DNA from: Turnera subulata
Taxonomy: Eukaryota > Streptophyta > Magnoliopsida > Malpighiales > Passifloraceae
Assembly: GCA_028386065.3 (NCBI GenBank)
Contig: JAKUCV010007534.1
Location: 122,919-186,918 of the forward strand
Length of the DNA: 64,000 nt
Direction: 5' to 3'
Part shown: positions 33,599 through 46,025 of the stretch, one piece after another
Position numbering within the stretch: position 1 is the stretch's first letter
Layout of the letters: every line of letters starts with the position of its first letter
Position numbers and translations under genes: made by a program
The notes under the pieces: model-generated
What the model was told of the DNA's origin: nothing
The model's input: only the letters and a program-made list of their open reading frames with translations
The model's database searches: none

Positions 33599-33956
33599 GA
33601 ATTAAGAATGCTCTCTTTCTTTAAAAACAAAAAAGAAAGAGTAGAGACATTTACAATAGTATTTGTATATCATATAATTTTATCTGTAGATTGATTCTAG
33701 CGCGGGCCGAAGTCCTACTTTGTCCGAGTTCAAAAGAAAAAAAAAAAAAAAGAGTACCAATATTTGTCAAGTTATACCTGAAAGATTCGTACATAAGAAG
33801 AGCTAAGCATCAAATTCACATTGACCATATATTAATGAATAAAAACATTAAAAACAAATCCCCAACATTGAGCTATTCCAACAATAACTAATCAATATAT
33901 AAAAGGAAAAACAATGTATGGAATCTATGACCATTAATTGCATGAAAAAAAATCAA
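33599..33956. other. 3' flank of transporter B
   Basis: AT-rich, containing an A run at 33736-33752. It probably holds the 3' UTR of transporter B on the minus strand. No other feature seen. Confidence 0.4.
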
Positions 33957-35920
33957 TCAATGGGGAGCAGCAGCAGTGTTTATGGTAACATCAGACGGTG
34001 GAGACGGCAGCAAAGTGAGAGCTAACATGCCACTCACTACAGCTGCTATGGCTCCCATTACAAATGCTGGTAAATTGCCACCCCCTAATGCCTCATCTAG
34101 AGGTCCACTTACTACCGACACCAACATCTGCAAAACATTATGAGTTCAACATTAGTCGTCAAATGGTTTCTAATACTAATAACTAGTAGCAAAACATAAT
34201 TCCAATTTGATAATGATAAACACAAATGTAAACCATATATTCTTTGTTTTTATAATTTTCTTCTGATTGACCCAAACAAAACTCCTTATGGCGTTTGACA
34301 CATACCTGTGGTACGCAGATTGCAACATTTAGTACTCCTAAGGAGAGGCCTATTAAGATTGAAACAAAGTAAAATGTGTAAGTTATGAGAAACTTTAACA
34401 TATAATAAAATCTGAACCATCTGAGATAGATAGATATAAAGAAAAATTTACCTTGACCTGCGCCAGAAGTGCTAGAAAACATAGATGCCAAAGCAAATGG
34501 AATGCTAAAAGTAATCTGGCCAATTCAAGATTGGAGAATGAATTAATTAAACAGACTATACATGGATCCAAAACTTCTTGTCTATATAGTAAATAAAAAA
34601 TAGAAGTCCTGAAAATCACTAGTTCTTGGAGTATCATCATAAATTTTCACCATCTATAAAACTGGGAAAGCAAGAAGAACTTACAGCTTGAGGGATGCCA
34701 AGTCCGGCAAAAATGGTCAAAGCACCGGCCTTAACGTCATTAGGAGGAGGCAAGAGGTGGGTCTGGCCGCCTATGGTGGCATACCGGCGGCTAGATTCGG
34801 CCTTCTTTGTCACCAAGACAGTCATAGCCAAGCAAATGGCCAGGATAAAATTCACACCTCCCCATAGTTTCTTCACACCAATAATTCTTGATATCCCTTC
34901 CACACCTAAGGACATCAACCCCAAAACAACCGAGAGAATCATCAAGCCTAGTGCACCGGTACGCACACCGCGATCATACATGTCCTTCTCATCAGGATTT
35001 CCATTAGGATTGCCGCCATAAACCTCTCTTGCCATCCAATCAGTGTCGTATAACAAGAAAGGGAACCAGGCAATCCAATTGAGGCAAGTTACTAAGAGTA
35101 GGATCCACATTGGTTTCTTCAGATTCCTGAAAGCACCAATGAGTTCACCTACAAATGGTACTGATTTCTTTTCTCCTGCATCCACATCATTTGCTTCAGG
35201 CAACCATTGCTTTTCGCGGACGCAAGTGAGGGCCAAGGTAGTCAAAGACAAGACCAAGAAGACTGAGATGAAGAAACAAGTCTTGAGATTGGCACAGAAG
35301 ACATCACAAGCTTCTGTTCTTGTGAAGGGAAGAAACTTATGCAAATGAGTATAAGACCCCGCCGAATAACCAAGAATGTTTCCAACTCCCATAAAGAATG
35401 AGAACAAAGCATTGGCCAGCCGAGTCCTTCTATGATCACTACCACAGATATCCGCAAGTAGTGCACGGCAGGGGCCTTGGATCATGTTGTTAGCAACATC
35501 AAGAACCCAAAACCCCACCACGAACACGGCCACAGCGCGGGACTTGGGGGTCTGGGTCAGCAGATCACCCGCGCTGTGGCCAATGTCCGCGGCAAAACCG
35601 ATAAGGATGATGGCTATGATGACGAAGGCCGCCCCCGAGGCAATGAAGGGGCTGCGGCGGCCGAAACGGGAGGTGCACCGGTCGCTATGATACCCAACGA
35701 TGGGTTGGACTATCATGCCGGACAAGGGTCCGCACAGCCAAATGAATGCAGCCCATGTATGAGGAACTCCAAGGAGTTGAACATAAGGGGTTAGTAGGGA
35801 TAGCTGAAGTGCCCAACCAAACTGCACACCAGCTGCTATGGATGCTACCAATACAAGTTTGATAGTGTTTCTTGGGGGCTGGATTTGATCTTGCATGTTT
35901 TTCTCTCCGATATTCTCCAT
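33957..35920 (-). CDS. SUT: Sucrose transporter B (type I SUT/SUC, 504 aa)
   Basis: Plasma-membrane H+/sucrose symporter. Exons on the minus strand: 35920-34685, 34515-34452, 34349-34306 and 34127-33957; the spliced frame is open and junctions are GT-AG. I chose ATG 35920 ([12 protein letters not shown]); an upstream GTG in frame is not a credible start. Key family segments are all intact: [13 protein letters not shown] with the substrate-linked His, [71 protein letters not shown] and LGGGNLPAF. It pairs with A in sequence and orientation and is divergent from C. It keeps the consensus wherever A departs, so it is the better candidate for ancestral function of this pair. Confidence 0.95.
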
Positions 35921-36087
35921 GGCATTCACCTTGGAGATTGTTGGATAATATATTGTTGTCTTAAATAATGCAGTGATGGAGCAATTTCACAAAAATGAAG
36001 AACAGAAGAAAACCTTTACAAATGTGGGATGGGAATTATTGAGATTCAGCGGATGTAACTGCAAGAATTACGTTACTCTCTTTATCC

Positions 36088-36095
36088 AATATATA
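36088..36095 (-). promoter_or_regulatory. TATA box candidate of transporter B
   Basis: TATATATT on the minus strand, about 170 bp upstream of the ATG at 35920. Confidence 0.45.
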
Positions 36096-36257
36096 CACAT
36101 TAATGAGGAGGGGAATAACATCGGTCAAGAGAATTTCTTTTTGGGCAAGATAAAATGAATGACACATGTGCACAATTCTCTATGTATTAGGTTCTTAAAA
36201 ATTATGGATAAGTCTTCTCAAAATCAATAATAATGGATAAGTACGAGAGACAACATT

Positions 36258-36747
36258 AATTTAGTGTTCCTAAATGGGAGGTTAAGTTCTTGAATTGTCT
36301 TAATTAACGGAATACAAAGAAGTGTTGCCCAAAAAAAGAGATCGTGTCATCTCCACGGAGGATTTTGGGATTATCATGGAAAGATTTTATCTACTGTTTT
36401 CCTCATTTTGCATAATAACGAACCTTAATTATAGATTTCTCAATGCAGTTCCACTAATTTTTGCTTGTATGGTACTCAATACATTTATAACCATTGGATG
36501 TGGATAACTGAATAATAATTTTTTAGATACGGTAGCTTAATAATGCCGTAGCATATTATCTTTTTATTTACTTTTTTACCTTTTATTTATACAAAAAAAT
36601 TATTTTAGAAAGACTTAAATTCAGTGTTCCCAAATAGGAGGTTAAGCTCTGGAATTGACTTAGGTCTTGCCCAGAGAGGAGATCTTGTCAACTCCACGAG
36701 GATATGCCAATGTCATGGAAAGATTTTATTTAGAACAGGCTATAAAA
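36258..36747 (+). repeat. Diverged direct duplication upstream of transporter B
   Basis: 36258-36395 and 36612-36747 share 'agtgttcc(t/c)aaat(g)ggaggttaag', then 'gagatc(g/t)tgtca..ctccacg(g)agga', then 'tcatggaaagattttat'. They are about 350 bp apart and diverged. Confidence 0.7.
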
Positions 36748-37779
36748 ATAATTGAGTTTTTCTATTTTGTGATGTAGGGGGTACATGATAAGGAACCAAA
36801 AGGAAAGTAAACTTTCAAATTTTACCTAATAAATAGATTTAAGATATATTGTTATAATGTTTGAATTCGTCCTTTTTATTTAAGGAAATAATTTTTTAAG
36901 TTAAATTTTTATGATTATGCATTGAATTTGTATCAACTAAGAGTTAGTCATAGGAAATAGAATTAAAAGAAAATTATGATGAAAGATTTATTTTCTTATT
37001 TAAAATTTTCAATAATATAATTCTCCAAACAAATTGTTAGCAATGCTTGGAGGGCATTGATATTAGCATAAATTTAATTTTTTTAAAATTCAAACATATC
37101 TATTAACCTTTGGTACTGGAGTAAATAATTAACTTCATCCTTAATTTTTTCCCACTTTTCTATAATAACAAACCTTAATTATTTCCACTCACAAATTCAA
37201 GACCTTGTTTCAAAGGGAACAAGTGTCGAACCGGAAGAATTTAGAGATTAAGATTATCTTATCTCAAATTTGCTTTGTCATATATATAGCTATATATGCA
37301 TTAAATAATTTAGTTCCAATTCTCTAATCTGTCAGTTGTACGTTTGCTTGTTGCAATTAACTTCTTCACACACATGATAAATACAAAATAATGAGTAATT
37401 GAGGTAAATTAAGAAATCTGGAGTTGATGCCATAAAGTGACATTTGACCAAAAAGATTGAGGAATTGATGAGTTTGAATACGACTCTTTGATCACGTTCG
37501 ATATGGGAAAAAGATTGTTGACCTAAAACGTATAGAAATCATGTTGAAAAAAGGTATAGAAATTGTAAATTTGGTTAATAGTACTTAAGGACATTTGGGG
37601 AAAAAGGTTATCATGGCACTTTCACTATCGAACGGAAGTAAAGTAACCTCATATCCATGGGCAACCAGAAGTATGTTGGAAGATATCATAAATTAACATT
37701 AATCCCTTAGAGTACAGACCATTAATTTCTCTATACAGACCATCAACATCCATAGATTCATTCAATCAACATAATCCAC
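36748..37779. other. AT-rich spacer upstream of LINE-4
   Basis: No coding or structured RNA gene recognised. LINE-4 begins somewhere near the end of this stretch (about 37680-37815), but its exact 5' end and target duplication were not found. Confidence 0.4.
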
Positions 37780-37815
37780 CACAGTTGGTATCGGGCAAGG
37801 TTAAATTGATTAATC

Positions 37816-40049
37816 ATGGTCGCCCGCTCCCTTCCCCTCTTACCCCTCCTATCACCCATGTCCCCCACCTTGCACCGGCAAAAACCAGCCCAAACGTTCC
37901 TCTTTCCTCCGACCACCACAAACTACCCAGCCCCCCATCACCGTGCTATCCATCATGGCATCCAAGCCCTCAACCAAGCCTCCCAACCTCCTCAGTTACC
38001 TGCGCCTCAACCAAACATACATCAGAACCATATCAAACCGGTCTCCTTCTCAAAATGGAGTAGGAAACAAGTCACTGCAGCAGTTGAGCAGGACCAGCTC
38101 GTGAGCCTCTATATAGAGAATTTCCCCGCCAGATGGTCTACCTCTGACGTCTTGTCAAATTTAGCTATCGGTGGGGAAATCATTGATATTTACATTCCGG
38201 CAAGGCCAGAAAAAACGGTTGCAGGTTCGGTTTTATCAGATTCAAGACAGACTACTCCCTGTCAGAGTTGATAACGAGGATATCGACAGTTGCTTTCGAA
38301 GAGGGCACCATTCGTGCCAGCCTCGCCAGAAGCAAAAGTGTTAAGGAGAAGGGTCTTCCACAGAACCGGCACCCCTTTGCTGGCTTTAAAACCGTGCAGG
38401 GGAGATCTTTTGTCCAGTCCCTCAAAGGGAAGGAAAAGGAGTTCAAGGAGGATGTCTACAGTGGTCGTACAAGCATAAAATTCACCCCACCAATGGAGTC
38501 TGAAGCTTGGTTATCCCAGTGCATTTTTGGGTCCCTATCTAAAACACGGGATTGGGTTTCCCTTCAAGGAGTACTATCCTCGAATGGTCTTAAGGACTTC
38601 TGTGTAAGTGACCTAGGAGGCGAATACATCCTTATCCATGCACCATCTGTGGCTGCCCGCGACTCATTATTATCACATCCCCCTCCTTGGGTCCAGGATT
38701 ATTTCCAGCTTTTTAGGGCATGGAAGGAGGGTGATTGCGCTTCCAATCAATGCTGCTGGATGAAACTCTCAGGAGTCCCTCTAAATGCATGGTGCCTCAC
38801 CTTCTTTGAAAGGGTATGCTTCAACTTCGGGAAACTGGTTAGGCTTGCTGATCCAACAGCGTCAAAAACAAACCTTGAGCATGCTTACATCCAAGTTTTA
38901 ACATCGATAAGGAAGCCGATCACCTGGGATGTATCCGTTGAGATTAATGGTGCTACTCGCATCGTGTCCTGTGAAGAGATTGCCACCCAGTTTAATCCTG
39001 CTCTTGGAGGCGTTCTTAATGACCCCATCACTGATCTCATATCCCTTGACCCTACAACCCCAAGAACCCTTCGCAGTTCGCTCGCCGGTAATCAGGCGCC
39101 GGGGAACCGGAACCACCTCAAACCCAACTCCGGCAACCCTCACACTAAACAAGGGTTAACTGCCTTGGGGTCTGACCCATTCCAACTTTTGGAAATAATC
39201 GAGAAAACCAACCCACCAATCCGTCTCCTGCACAATTCTCCTAGGAAAGTACACCCCGTTGCTTTGTCCACTGATATTCTCCTACGCCCCAGCACAGAAT
39301 TAGCAGATTCCCACAGCGGCGCGCAAGGTTCCATACGACAGTTTACCACTAGCGTGGTTGGTGGGACGGTTCCCAAAGAAACTTCTCCTAATTCTATTCT
39401 ACCATCCAGGGTTGAAGACACACCTCTGCCACGAAGTAAGGGTAAAAGCAGCGACAGTAATGATAGTGTGGGTTGCAACCAAAAAAGTGATAGTTTGGGC
39501 TCCTGGGAAATTGGTGAATCCTCTGTCAATAGCAGTAAGAGTGCGGGCCATTGGGCTGATCCACAGGCCCATGGAAGTATGCACATGACCCCTCTTCAGC
39601 TTATGAAGTATGGGCCTCGTGTTGGGCCTTTAAAGCCCTCTTCCACCAAAGACATGTGCTTTATTTCTGACCAAACCAGTTTCGGCCACGATCTTAGACT
39701 ATCTTCCTTGATTGATCAGAAGATTAGGAGAGCTCTTAATACAAGGAAGGCAGTGAAACCCCGAAAATTCAAGAAAATCAACAGGTTCACAGGAAGCATT
39801 ATCTCAGGTGATACTTTGTATGATTCTGATATTAGGAGAATTAATAACAGATTGGCAGAGACCCTCCCACCATCAAAGCCTAAAGATAGTCAGCCTTTCG
39901 ACTTCGACGCTGAAGCCAAGCTCACCATGCAAGTTGGTAACTCTCTGGGATGGGATGTACAGTATAACGCTGAGGATGTGAGACAAGCTGTGAGGGACTT
40001 AGTCGCCTTGGAGGGGGAGGAGTGGCTCAACAATCAAGAAGAGCAGTGA
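37816..40049 (+). pseudogene. LINE-4 ORF1: RRM plus DUF4283-like protein, one frameshift
   Basis: RNA-binding protein of the LINE ribonucleoprotein. A Pro-rich N-terminus is followed by an RRM: VSLYIENFPARWSTSDVL (RNP2 region, about 38098) and, after a 1-nt frameshift near 38228, FGFIRFK (RNP1 region, about 38235). The frame then stays open to 40049. A DUF4283-like module follows (WLSQCIFGSLSKTRDWVSL...GGEYILIHAPS; VPLNAWCLTFFERVCFNFGKLVRLAD, about 38500-38860), then a long Ser/Pro-rich linker and a basic segment near 39750. No zinc knuckle seen. Confidence 0.8.
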
Positions 40050-40082
40050 AGCCTGAGCCTTATTAAGTCAGCGTGTTTTTTG

Positions 40083-43000
40083 GCTTTGTTTAGTGCAATC
40101 TCATGGAATAGCAGGGGTCTAGGGTCTGGGAGGAAACATTCTCAATTAAGAGAGCTTATCCACCAGTGTGAAGCGAAGCTAGTTTTCATTTGCGAGACTA
40201 AAAAATAGGGAGTCGACAGGAACTTCTGCTCCCACCTTTGGAACGTTGCTGGGTTGGAGTTTCGATCTATGGACGCAGTTGGCATGTCAGGAGGCCTCTT
40301 ACTCATGTGGGATGCCTCCTATTTCCGTCTATCACAGTACCACATGAGTCACAACTGGATATTAGTGGAAGGTGTTCTTGGGGATTTGAAGGACAACCTC
40401 TGTTTATGTTTCGTGTATGGGGATGGTAATGTGGAAAATCGTATTGATATGTGGAATGCTTTGAGGGGTTTGAAACAGTCTTTCACCTCCCCATGGTTGA
40501 TCATGGGTGATCTGAATGAAACCGTGTTAGCAGTAGATAGGAGAAGTAACAGGCTCAATGCGAGAGGAGCAGGGGCCCTCAAAAGCTTCATGGATTATAT
40601 GCAGTTGATGGAATTGCCCTTGCAAGGTCGAAAGTTTACATGGGCAAACAGGCAGGCAGCTAGTAACATTGACAAAGCACTGGCCCAAGCCGAATGGAGC
40701 TTAAACTTCAATCTTCTAAACCTCTATGCTGGGAAGAGAGGGTCATCAGACCACTGGCCCATTATCCTCGCTCAAGACAAGCTAAAGTGGGGTTTCAGGC
40801 CCTTTAGGTTCCAAGATTGCTGGTGGACGGACCCAAAATTTAGAGAAACTCTAAAACTGTTGTGGGAGAAATGTGCTAATGACCATCCAGGTAGTTTTAA
40901 ATTTCTAAAGAAACTGGGCTGCATGCGTAAACTTCTATCTGCTTGGAACAAACAATCCTTTCATAATATTAACGATGTTGTCGCTGCCCTTCAAGACGAA
41001 ATTGAGGCTATTGATTTGAAAGCTGAAACCGTGGACCTCTCTGAGCTTGATCTTCGAAGAAGAAGTGTGGTGAAACAGGAACTTCATCTGAAGATGAGAC
41101 AAAAAGAAGTACTCTGGAAGCAGAAGTCTAGACTAAACTGGCTTAAGCTTGGTGATCGCAACACGCGATTCTTCCATGTTTCAGCTTGTGTAAGAGGCAG
41201 GAGAAACACAATCTCTTCAGTCCTTCATATGAATAGAGTCATCTCTGATCCCTTTGAGATCAAACGAGGAGCGGTGGAGTTTTACTCAAATTTGTATAAA
41301 GACAATGTAGGCTGCAGACCTAAAATGGGGGGTGCTAATTTATTTCCACATTTGCAGCCCGATCAGGCTGACTAGCTTGTAAGGCCTATCACCTTGGAGG
41401 AGATTAAAAAGGCTGTGTGGGCCTGCGAAGGATCAAAAGCACCTGGGCCCGACGGTTTTAACCTGAATTTTTATAAGAAATCGTGGGATCATGTTGAAAC
41501 TGATGTTTTTGAACTAGTGCAGGAATTCTTTTCCACGGGTATTCTCCCAAAAGGGGTTAACCTATCATATATCACATTGATCGCGACGAAGGAGGGAGCA
41601 GAGGATTTCAATGACTATAGACCTATAACCTTGGTCACTGGCATATACAAGATAGTCTCCAAACTACTATCCTCCAGGCTCAAAACTGTTCTTCCAAATC
41701 TCATCAGCAGCTCGCAGTACGCTTTCATTGAGGGCAGGAATATCCTCGACGCAATTTTACTAGCCTCTGAGTTCGTTGACTCTTTGAAGAAGAGCAAGAT
41801 TCCATCTGTCCTATGGAAATTAGATTTTCAAAAAGCCTACGATTCAATATCGTGGGACTACCTTTTCCAGGTGATGGAGAATATGGGCTTCCCCGAAAAG
41901 TGGATGTTGTGGATTAGATCTTGCCTGCGTTCCTCTACCCTTGCTGTACTCATCAACGGCTCTCCTACTGATCAATTCGGGATGAGCAAAGGCCTAAAAC
42001 AGGGGGATCCCCTCTCACCATTCTTGTTCCTCTTAGCTGCAGAAGGCCTACGGGTTGCAATTGACACAGCCATCGCCAAGGGCTTAGTTCAGAACCTTAG
42101 CATCCATAATATCTCGGCAAATTTAATACAGTTTGCAGACGATACTCTTATCCTGGCCAAAGCTGACACCTCCTCCCTCCTCAACCTCAAAAGGACTCTT
42201 CGATGCTTCGAGTTGGCTTCAGGCTTGAAGATTAATTTCTTCAAGAGCAGTCTCATAGGTCTCAATATCGGCATCCCGGCACTAAAGATCATGGCTGACC
42301 TCTTATTTTGTAGGGTTGAAAAGCTTCCAGTTAAATACCTAGGCTTGCCTCTAGGTGCGAATATGAAAAAACTGTTCAGCTGGTCACCCGTGTTTGATAA
42401 GTTCAGCAAGAAACTGAAGAGTTGGAAGTCCAGATTTCTCTCATTCGCAGGACGGGTTCTACTTATCAAAGTTACCCTCTCTTCTCTACCCCTTTATTTT
42501 ATGTCTATCTTTAGACTACCTGCTGGTGTTGCCAAGAAACTAATTCAGATCCAAAGAAAATTCCTTTGGAGCGGTTGCGGTGAGAAAAAGAAAATATGTT
42601 GGGTCTCTTGGGACAAAGTTGCTAGGCCAAAAGATTTCGGAGGTTTGGGGATTGACTCTTTGCAGCTGAAAAACAAGGCCTTGTGCTTCAAGTGGTATTG
42701 GAAGTTTCTTCAGAACGAGGAGACTGGTTGGAGAAATTTCATTAAGGCAAAGTGCTCCAAGGATTCCGGGTCGTTAGAACCTGCCTTTTGCCCATATAAG
42801 ACATCTTGCCTATGGAGGGATGTTCTCAAATGTGCAACTGATTCTAGTAGCCCAAATTGCTCCTTAAAAGATAATGTCTACATCCAGATAGGAGATGGCA
42901 CCAAGATTTCTTTTTGGCACGACAGCTGGTGTTCCCTAGGACCATTGAGCAACAGATATCCAAGGCTCTATACACTATGCCTTCATCAGGAGGGATCCCT

Positions 43001-43769
43001 CGCTCTCTTTGCTTATATGGCGCTGCTGTCCATCGCTAATGTGTGGAGAAGAGACTTGTATGTTTGGGAAGAGGATATATGCAGAGTTTTAGACGAAGAA
43101 ATGCAAAAAGCCACTTTGTTTCCGAACAAGGACGACGGATGGGCTTGGGGTACATCAAAATCTCAAAGCTATTCAGTTAAAGCTGGTAAGGATTTCATTA
43201 TCAATATCACCTTTCAACCCTCCAAACCCCCCAATGTTTGGCTTAACCTCTGCCCTCCCAAATTAGAATGCTTTCTCTGGTAGTGTATTAATAACGGGAT
43301 AACAGTTAGAGCAAACCTTCTTAGAAGGGGAATTATACCAGCTGATGATTCTCTCTACGCATTATGTGCCATCGAGGTGGAGACGTGTTCTCATCTTCTA
43401 CTCCACTGCCCCCTTTCTTGGAAGTTCTGGTGTAAGCTTTGTAATTGGTGGGGGGTTACTTGGTTGGCTCCACAATCAACGCAGCAATGGGCGACACAGT
43501 GGCCATGGTTAGAGTCAGTCCCATCACGAAGAGCAGTATGGATGATGATTGGTTTTTCTTCAATTTGGTCTCTTTGGACAGCAAGAAATAAACTGATCTT
43601 TAATAATGAACCTATCAGGTGGGATGGCTTGTTTGACATCACGATCGCTAGAGTATATTGGTGGCTTAAATCCATGCAACCACAATTCCCCTACTCTCAC
43701 GTCAATGCCCTGGCTTCAGTGGATACCCTAAAACAATGGGTTGGCCCATGGAGGAAATTTGAACCTTGA
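40083..43769 (+). pseudogene. LINE-4 ORF2: endonuclease and reverse transcriptase, three stops
   Basis: One frame throughout, broken by TAG at 40206-40208, 41373-41375 and 43281-43283. Endonuclease: ISWNSRGLG (Cys of WNCRG replaced by Ser), FICETK, MGDLNETV and SSDHWPII. Reverse transcriptase: SKAPGPDGFN, YRPITLVTGIYKIVSK, IEGRNILDAILLASE, LDFQKAYDSISW, GLKQGDPLSPFLF and QFADDTLILAKA (about 42130). The connection WCGE-like segment (WVSWDKVARPKDFGGLG) and a zf-RVT with ETCSHLLLHCPLSWKFW follow, then the C-terminal tail ending at 43769. About 1,228 codons in total, close to the normal length without RNase H. The ORF2 start codon is unclear. Confidence 0.88.
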
Positions 43770-43959
43770 ACTCTGATCCCACCACTGTTCCGCCTTCTCC
43801 AGTGTTTTCCTTGTTCTCCCCCTCCCCTGTGTATCTATGTCACAGTCATTGTCCCAATGACGCCTATATTTCTTATGCCCTGTATTTGTTTCCTTCACAT
43901 TCACTAGTTGAATAAAATCTCGATTAGCATCAAAAAAAAAAATCATCGTAAACATGCAA

Positions 43960-44350
43960 TCCTTTCATGACAAAGTTGTGGGCAGTTTATGACATATTGT
44001 GTGTAGCCTCGAGCAATGGCATTACTAACATTCAAGTTGAGATTGATTGTCAAGATCTCGTTATCCTTCTTATACAAAGGACTTCAAGTCGTTACGAACA
44101 TTTGCCACTGATGAAATGCATTAGGGAACTCTTGCAAAGGAATTGGAGTGTCTTTTTCGTTCATATCTATCGTGAAGAAAATTTTGCGGCGGATAGTTTA
44201 GCAAAATTTGCCTTCTCAATTGGAGAGGAGTTTCGTTGCTTTGAGTTTTGTCCTGAATTCTGTATGCCTTTTCTTTAGATGATCTTATTAGGTTACTACC
44301 CGTAGAGATGTAATGCAGTAATTTTTGTTAATGCATCTTTTCAAAAGAAG
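43960..44350 (+). pseudogene. LINE RNase H fragment (C-terminal half)
   Basis: The open frame 43967-44278 encodes TKLWAVYDIL..., EIDCQDLVILLIQ, and FVHIYREENFAADSLAKFAF. This is the C-terminal half of a LINE RVT_3 RNase H with the typical 'H..RE.N..AD.LA' signature. It lies just beyond the LINE-4 poly(A), so LINE-4 may have inserted into it. The 5' part is absent. Confidence 0.75.
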
Positions 44351-44454
44351 AAAAATCTTAAACTATGACAGTAGCATCTAAACTCCCATGATCCGATATG
44401 ATTTATTTGTTTTAAAAAAAATCTAATTTTTTTTGTATTATTATGTTAGGCCAA

Positions 44455-45165
44455 CTCACCTTTTACTGACGGCTCTAGCAAAGGCAATCCTGGCTCGGCA
44501 TCGGTTGGTGGGGTATGTAGGTGTCACGGAGTCATTACCCTCTCCCCAAAAGGTCAACCTAATGGGGTGTGCAGCACCCCTGTATATATGGCCCAAGACC
44601 TTCCCCTTCCTTTCCGATGTGGGATTCCGTCACATTCTCCCCCACCGAATCCGACGATGCTCTCGTCGTCGACCGGGCACCCTGCCTACCCCGTCCCCAT
44701 GGAGCGCTTGGCGTGACATCGGAGTTGGGACGGGTCGGCTCCGCTACCACTTGTCACGGAGTCATTACCCTCTCCCCAAAAGGTCAACCTAATGGGGTGT
44801 GCAGCACCCCTGTATATATGGCCCAAGACCTTCCCCTTCCTTTCCGATGTGGGATTCCGTCACAGTAGGAGTTCTACTATCCTGCGACGTTACTGTGTGG
44901 CAAGGAGTGCCAAACCACTAGGCTACTTATCTTTTTATGATTTTCTACCGTAAGACAATATAAGAATAAATATCTAGGCCCCTGCTTGCCCTTTGGATCC
45001 GCCCCTGCTTCAGGCCAACTTTTAGTTTTGTAGCTTTTTGAAACTATGCCTTCCTTTTATTTTACTGTCTTTCAGGATGATTTAAGGAGTCTTTCATGGC
45101 CACGCTCCTGTATTAGCTAAATTTCAATAATATGGGCTTCGGCCCGTTCATTCACCAAAAAAAAC
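44455..45165 (+). mobile_element. LINE 3' end with RNase H start, split by a TRIM
   Basis: 44462-44521 encodes FTDGSSKGNPGSASVGGVCR, the N-terminal RNase H signature, and continues after the TRIM at 44870. The distal part (about 45000-45165) has a LINE-like 3' tail 'atatgggcttcggcccgttcattc' followed by an A run at 45158-45165. Only the RNase H start and 3' UTR are recognisable. Confidence 0.6.
44522..44864. mobile_element. TRIM retrotransposon (343 bp, identical LTRs)
   Basis: Two identical 113-bp terminal direct repeats (44522-44634 and 44752-44864), TGTCACGG...CCGTCACA, flank 117 bp of internal sequence. A 5-bp target duplication GTAGG lies at 44517-44521 and 44865-44869. There is no coding capacity. 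LTR identity points to a recent insertion, so a trans-acting source element is probably active or recently was. The LTR ends are also nearly inverted to each other. Confidence 0.93.
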
Positions 45166-46025
45166 TCACCTTTTAAATACATCAACACATATATCCCATA
45201 TATCCCATGTGTTTGTTTGTGAAATATACTATGACCTCTTGGCATACGCTTGTCCAAATCCCATGATCCCATGTTTTCTGTGGAGGGGTTGAAATTAACC
45301 TCTACCATGGAAAACTAACAGGTTTTGCGAATCTAAGGTTGGAGTCTGTCAGAAATTTGGTAAAAACCACTTGAACCCTCTAATTTTTATTGTCATATGG
45401 CGTCAGGATTTTTGGCACATGGAAAGTTTGCACTTTAACATACTTTCTCCTAGGATTAATATAATACTGGGAACTAAACATAAAATAGGTATATATACAA
45501 CGTCCGTTTCATAAAATTAAACTATAAAAAAGATTTAGACACATGTAAACTTAACCTGTAAATTTTCTTAATTGATCTAATTTATTTACTTTCACTATAT
45601 GGTTTGAGGTTTTAATTACGCATGCATAAGCTGTGGTGATATATGTAACTTCTTTTTATCAAATTTACTGCAATGTGAACCGAAGTACTCCCCCAACTGA
45701 TCTCGCCTAGTACTGATCACTGATCTGACACTTTCTTGCAGTTCTATATTAAGGCAATAGTTCCTACAATCTCTCTTGATCCTGTAATGAGCGACAACTC
45801 AGTACTGATGTGAAGCATATTTATTACATTCTCCCACTTCTCACGGCTAATGAATCTCTCTCTATTTCTATAATTAAGTTGTATAAATATAAGTACAGAT
45901 GAAAAGAGTGAACACACGTAGCATATCACAGTAGCAAGACTGTAACAAGCAACTGTTTTCAGTCTTAGAGAGTTCCTAAATAAAATTTATTAAAAAAATA
46001 AAAAAGAGCTCCATTTGCAAAGACT
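45166..46025 (+). promoter_or_regulatory. Upstream region of transporter C
   Basis: Shares blocks with the region 5' of transporter D: 'ctatattaaggcaata' (about 45744; D about 48978), 'tctcttgatcctgtaatg' (about 45772; D about 49019) and 'agcaagactgtaa' (45932; D 49211). A TATAAAT at 45882-45888 lies 138-144 bp before the ATG. The site equivalent to D's TATATATA reads atcacag here. Confidence 0.5.

Larger units (their letters stand above)
37785..43940 (+). mobile_element. LINE-4: near full-length LINE with RRM-type ORF1
   Basis: Plus-strand LINE: ORF1 (37816-40049), ORF2 (about 40083-43769), a 3' UTR and an A run at 43931-43940. Damage is light: one frameshift in ORF1 and three stops in ORF2. 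It belongs to a different LINE lineage from LINE-1 to LINE-3, because its ORF1 starts with an RRM and its ORF2 lacks an RNase H domain. It lies in the divergent interval between transporters B and C. Confidence 0.85.

Noticed and set aside
35921..35929. N-terminal extension of transporter B from a GTG codon
   Set aside because: Non-ATG start; ATG 35920 gives a normal N-terminus.
37785..43940. Target duplication for LINE-4
   Set aside because: I compared the bases after the A run (atcatcgtaaac) with the 5' flank and found no convincing match, so no duplication is claimed.
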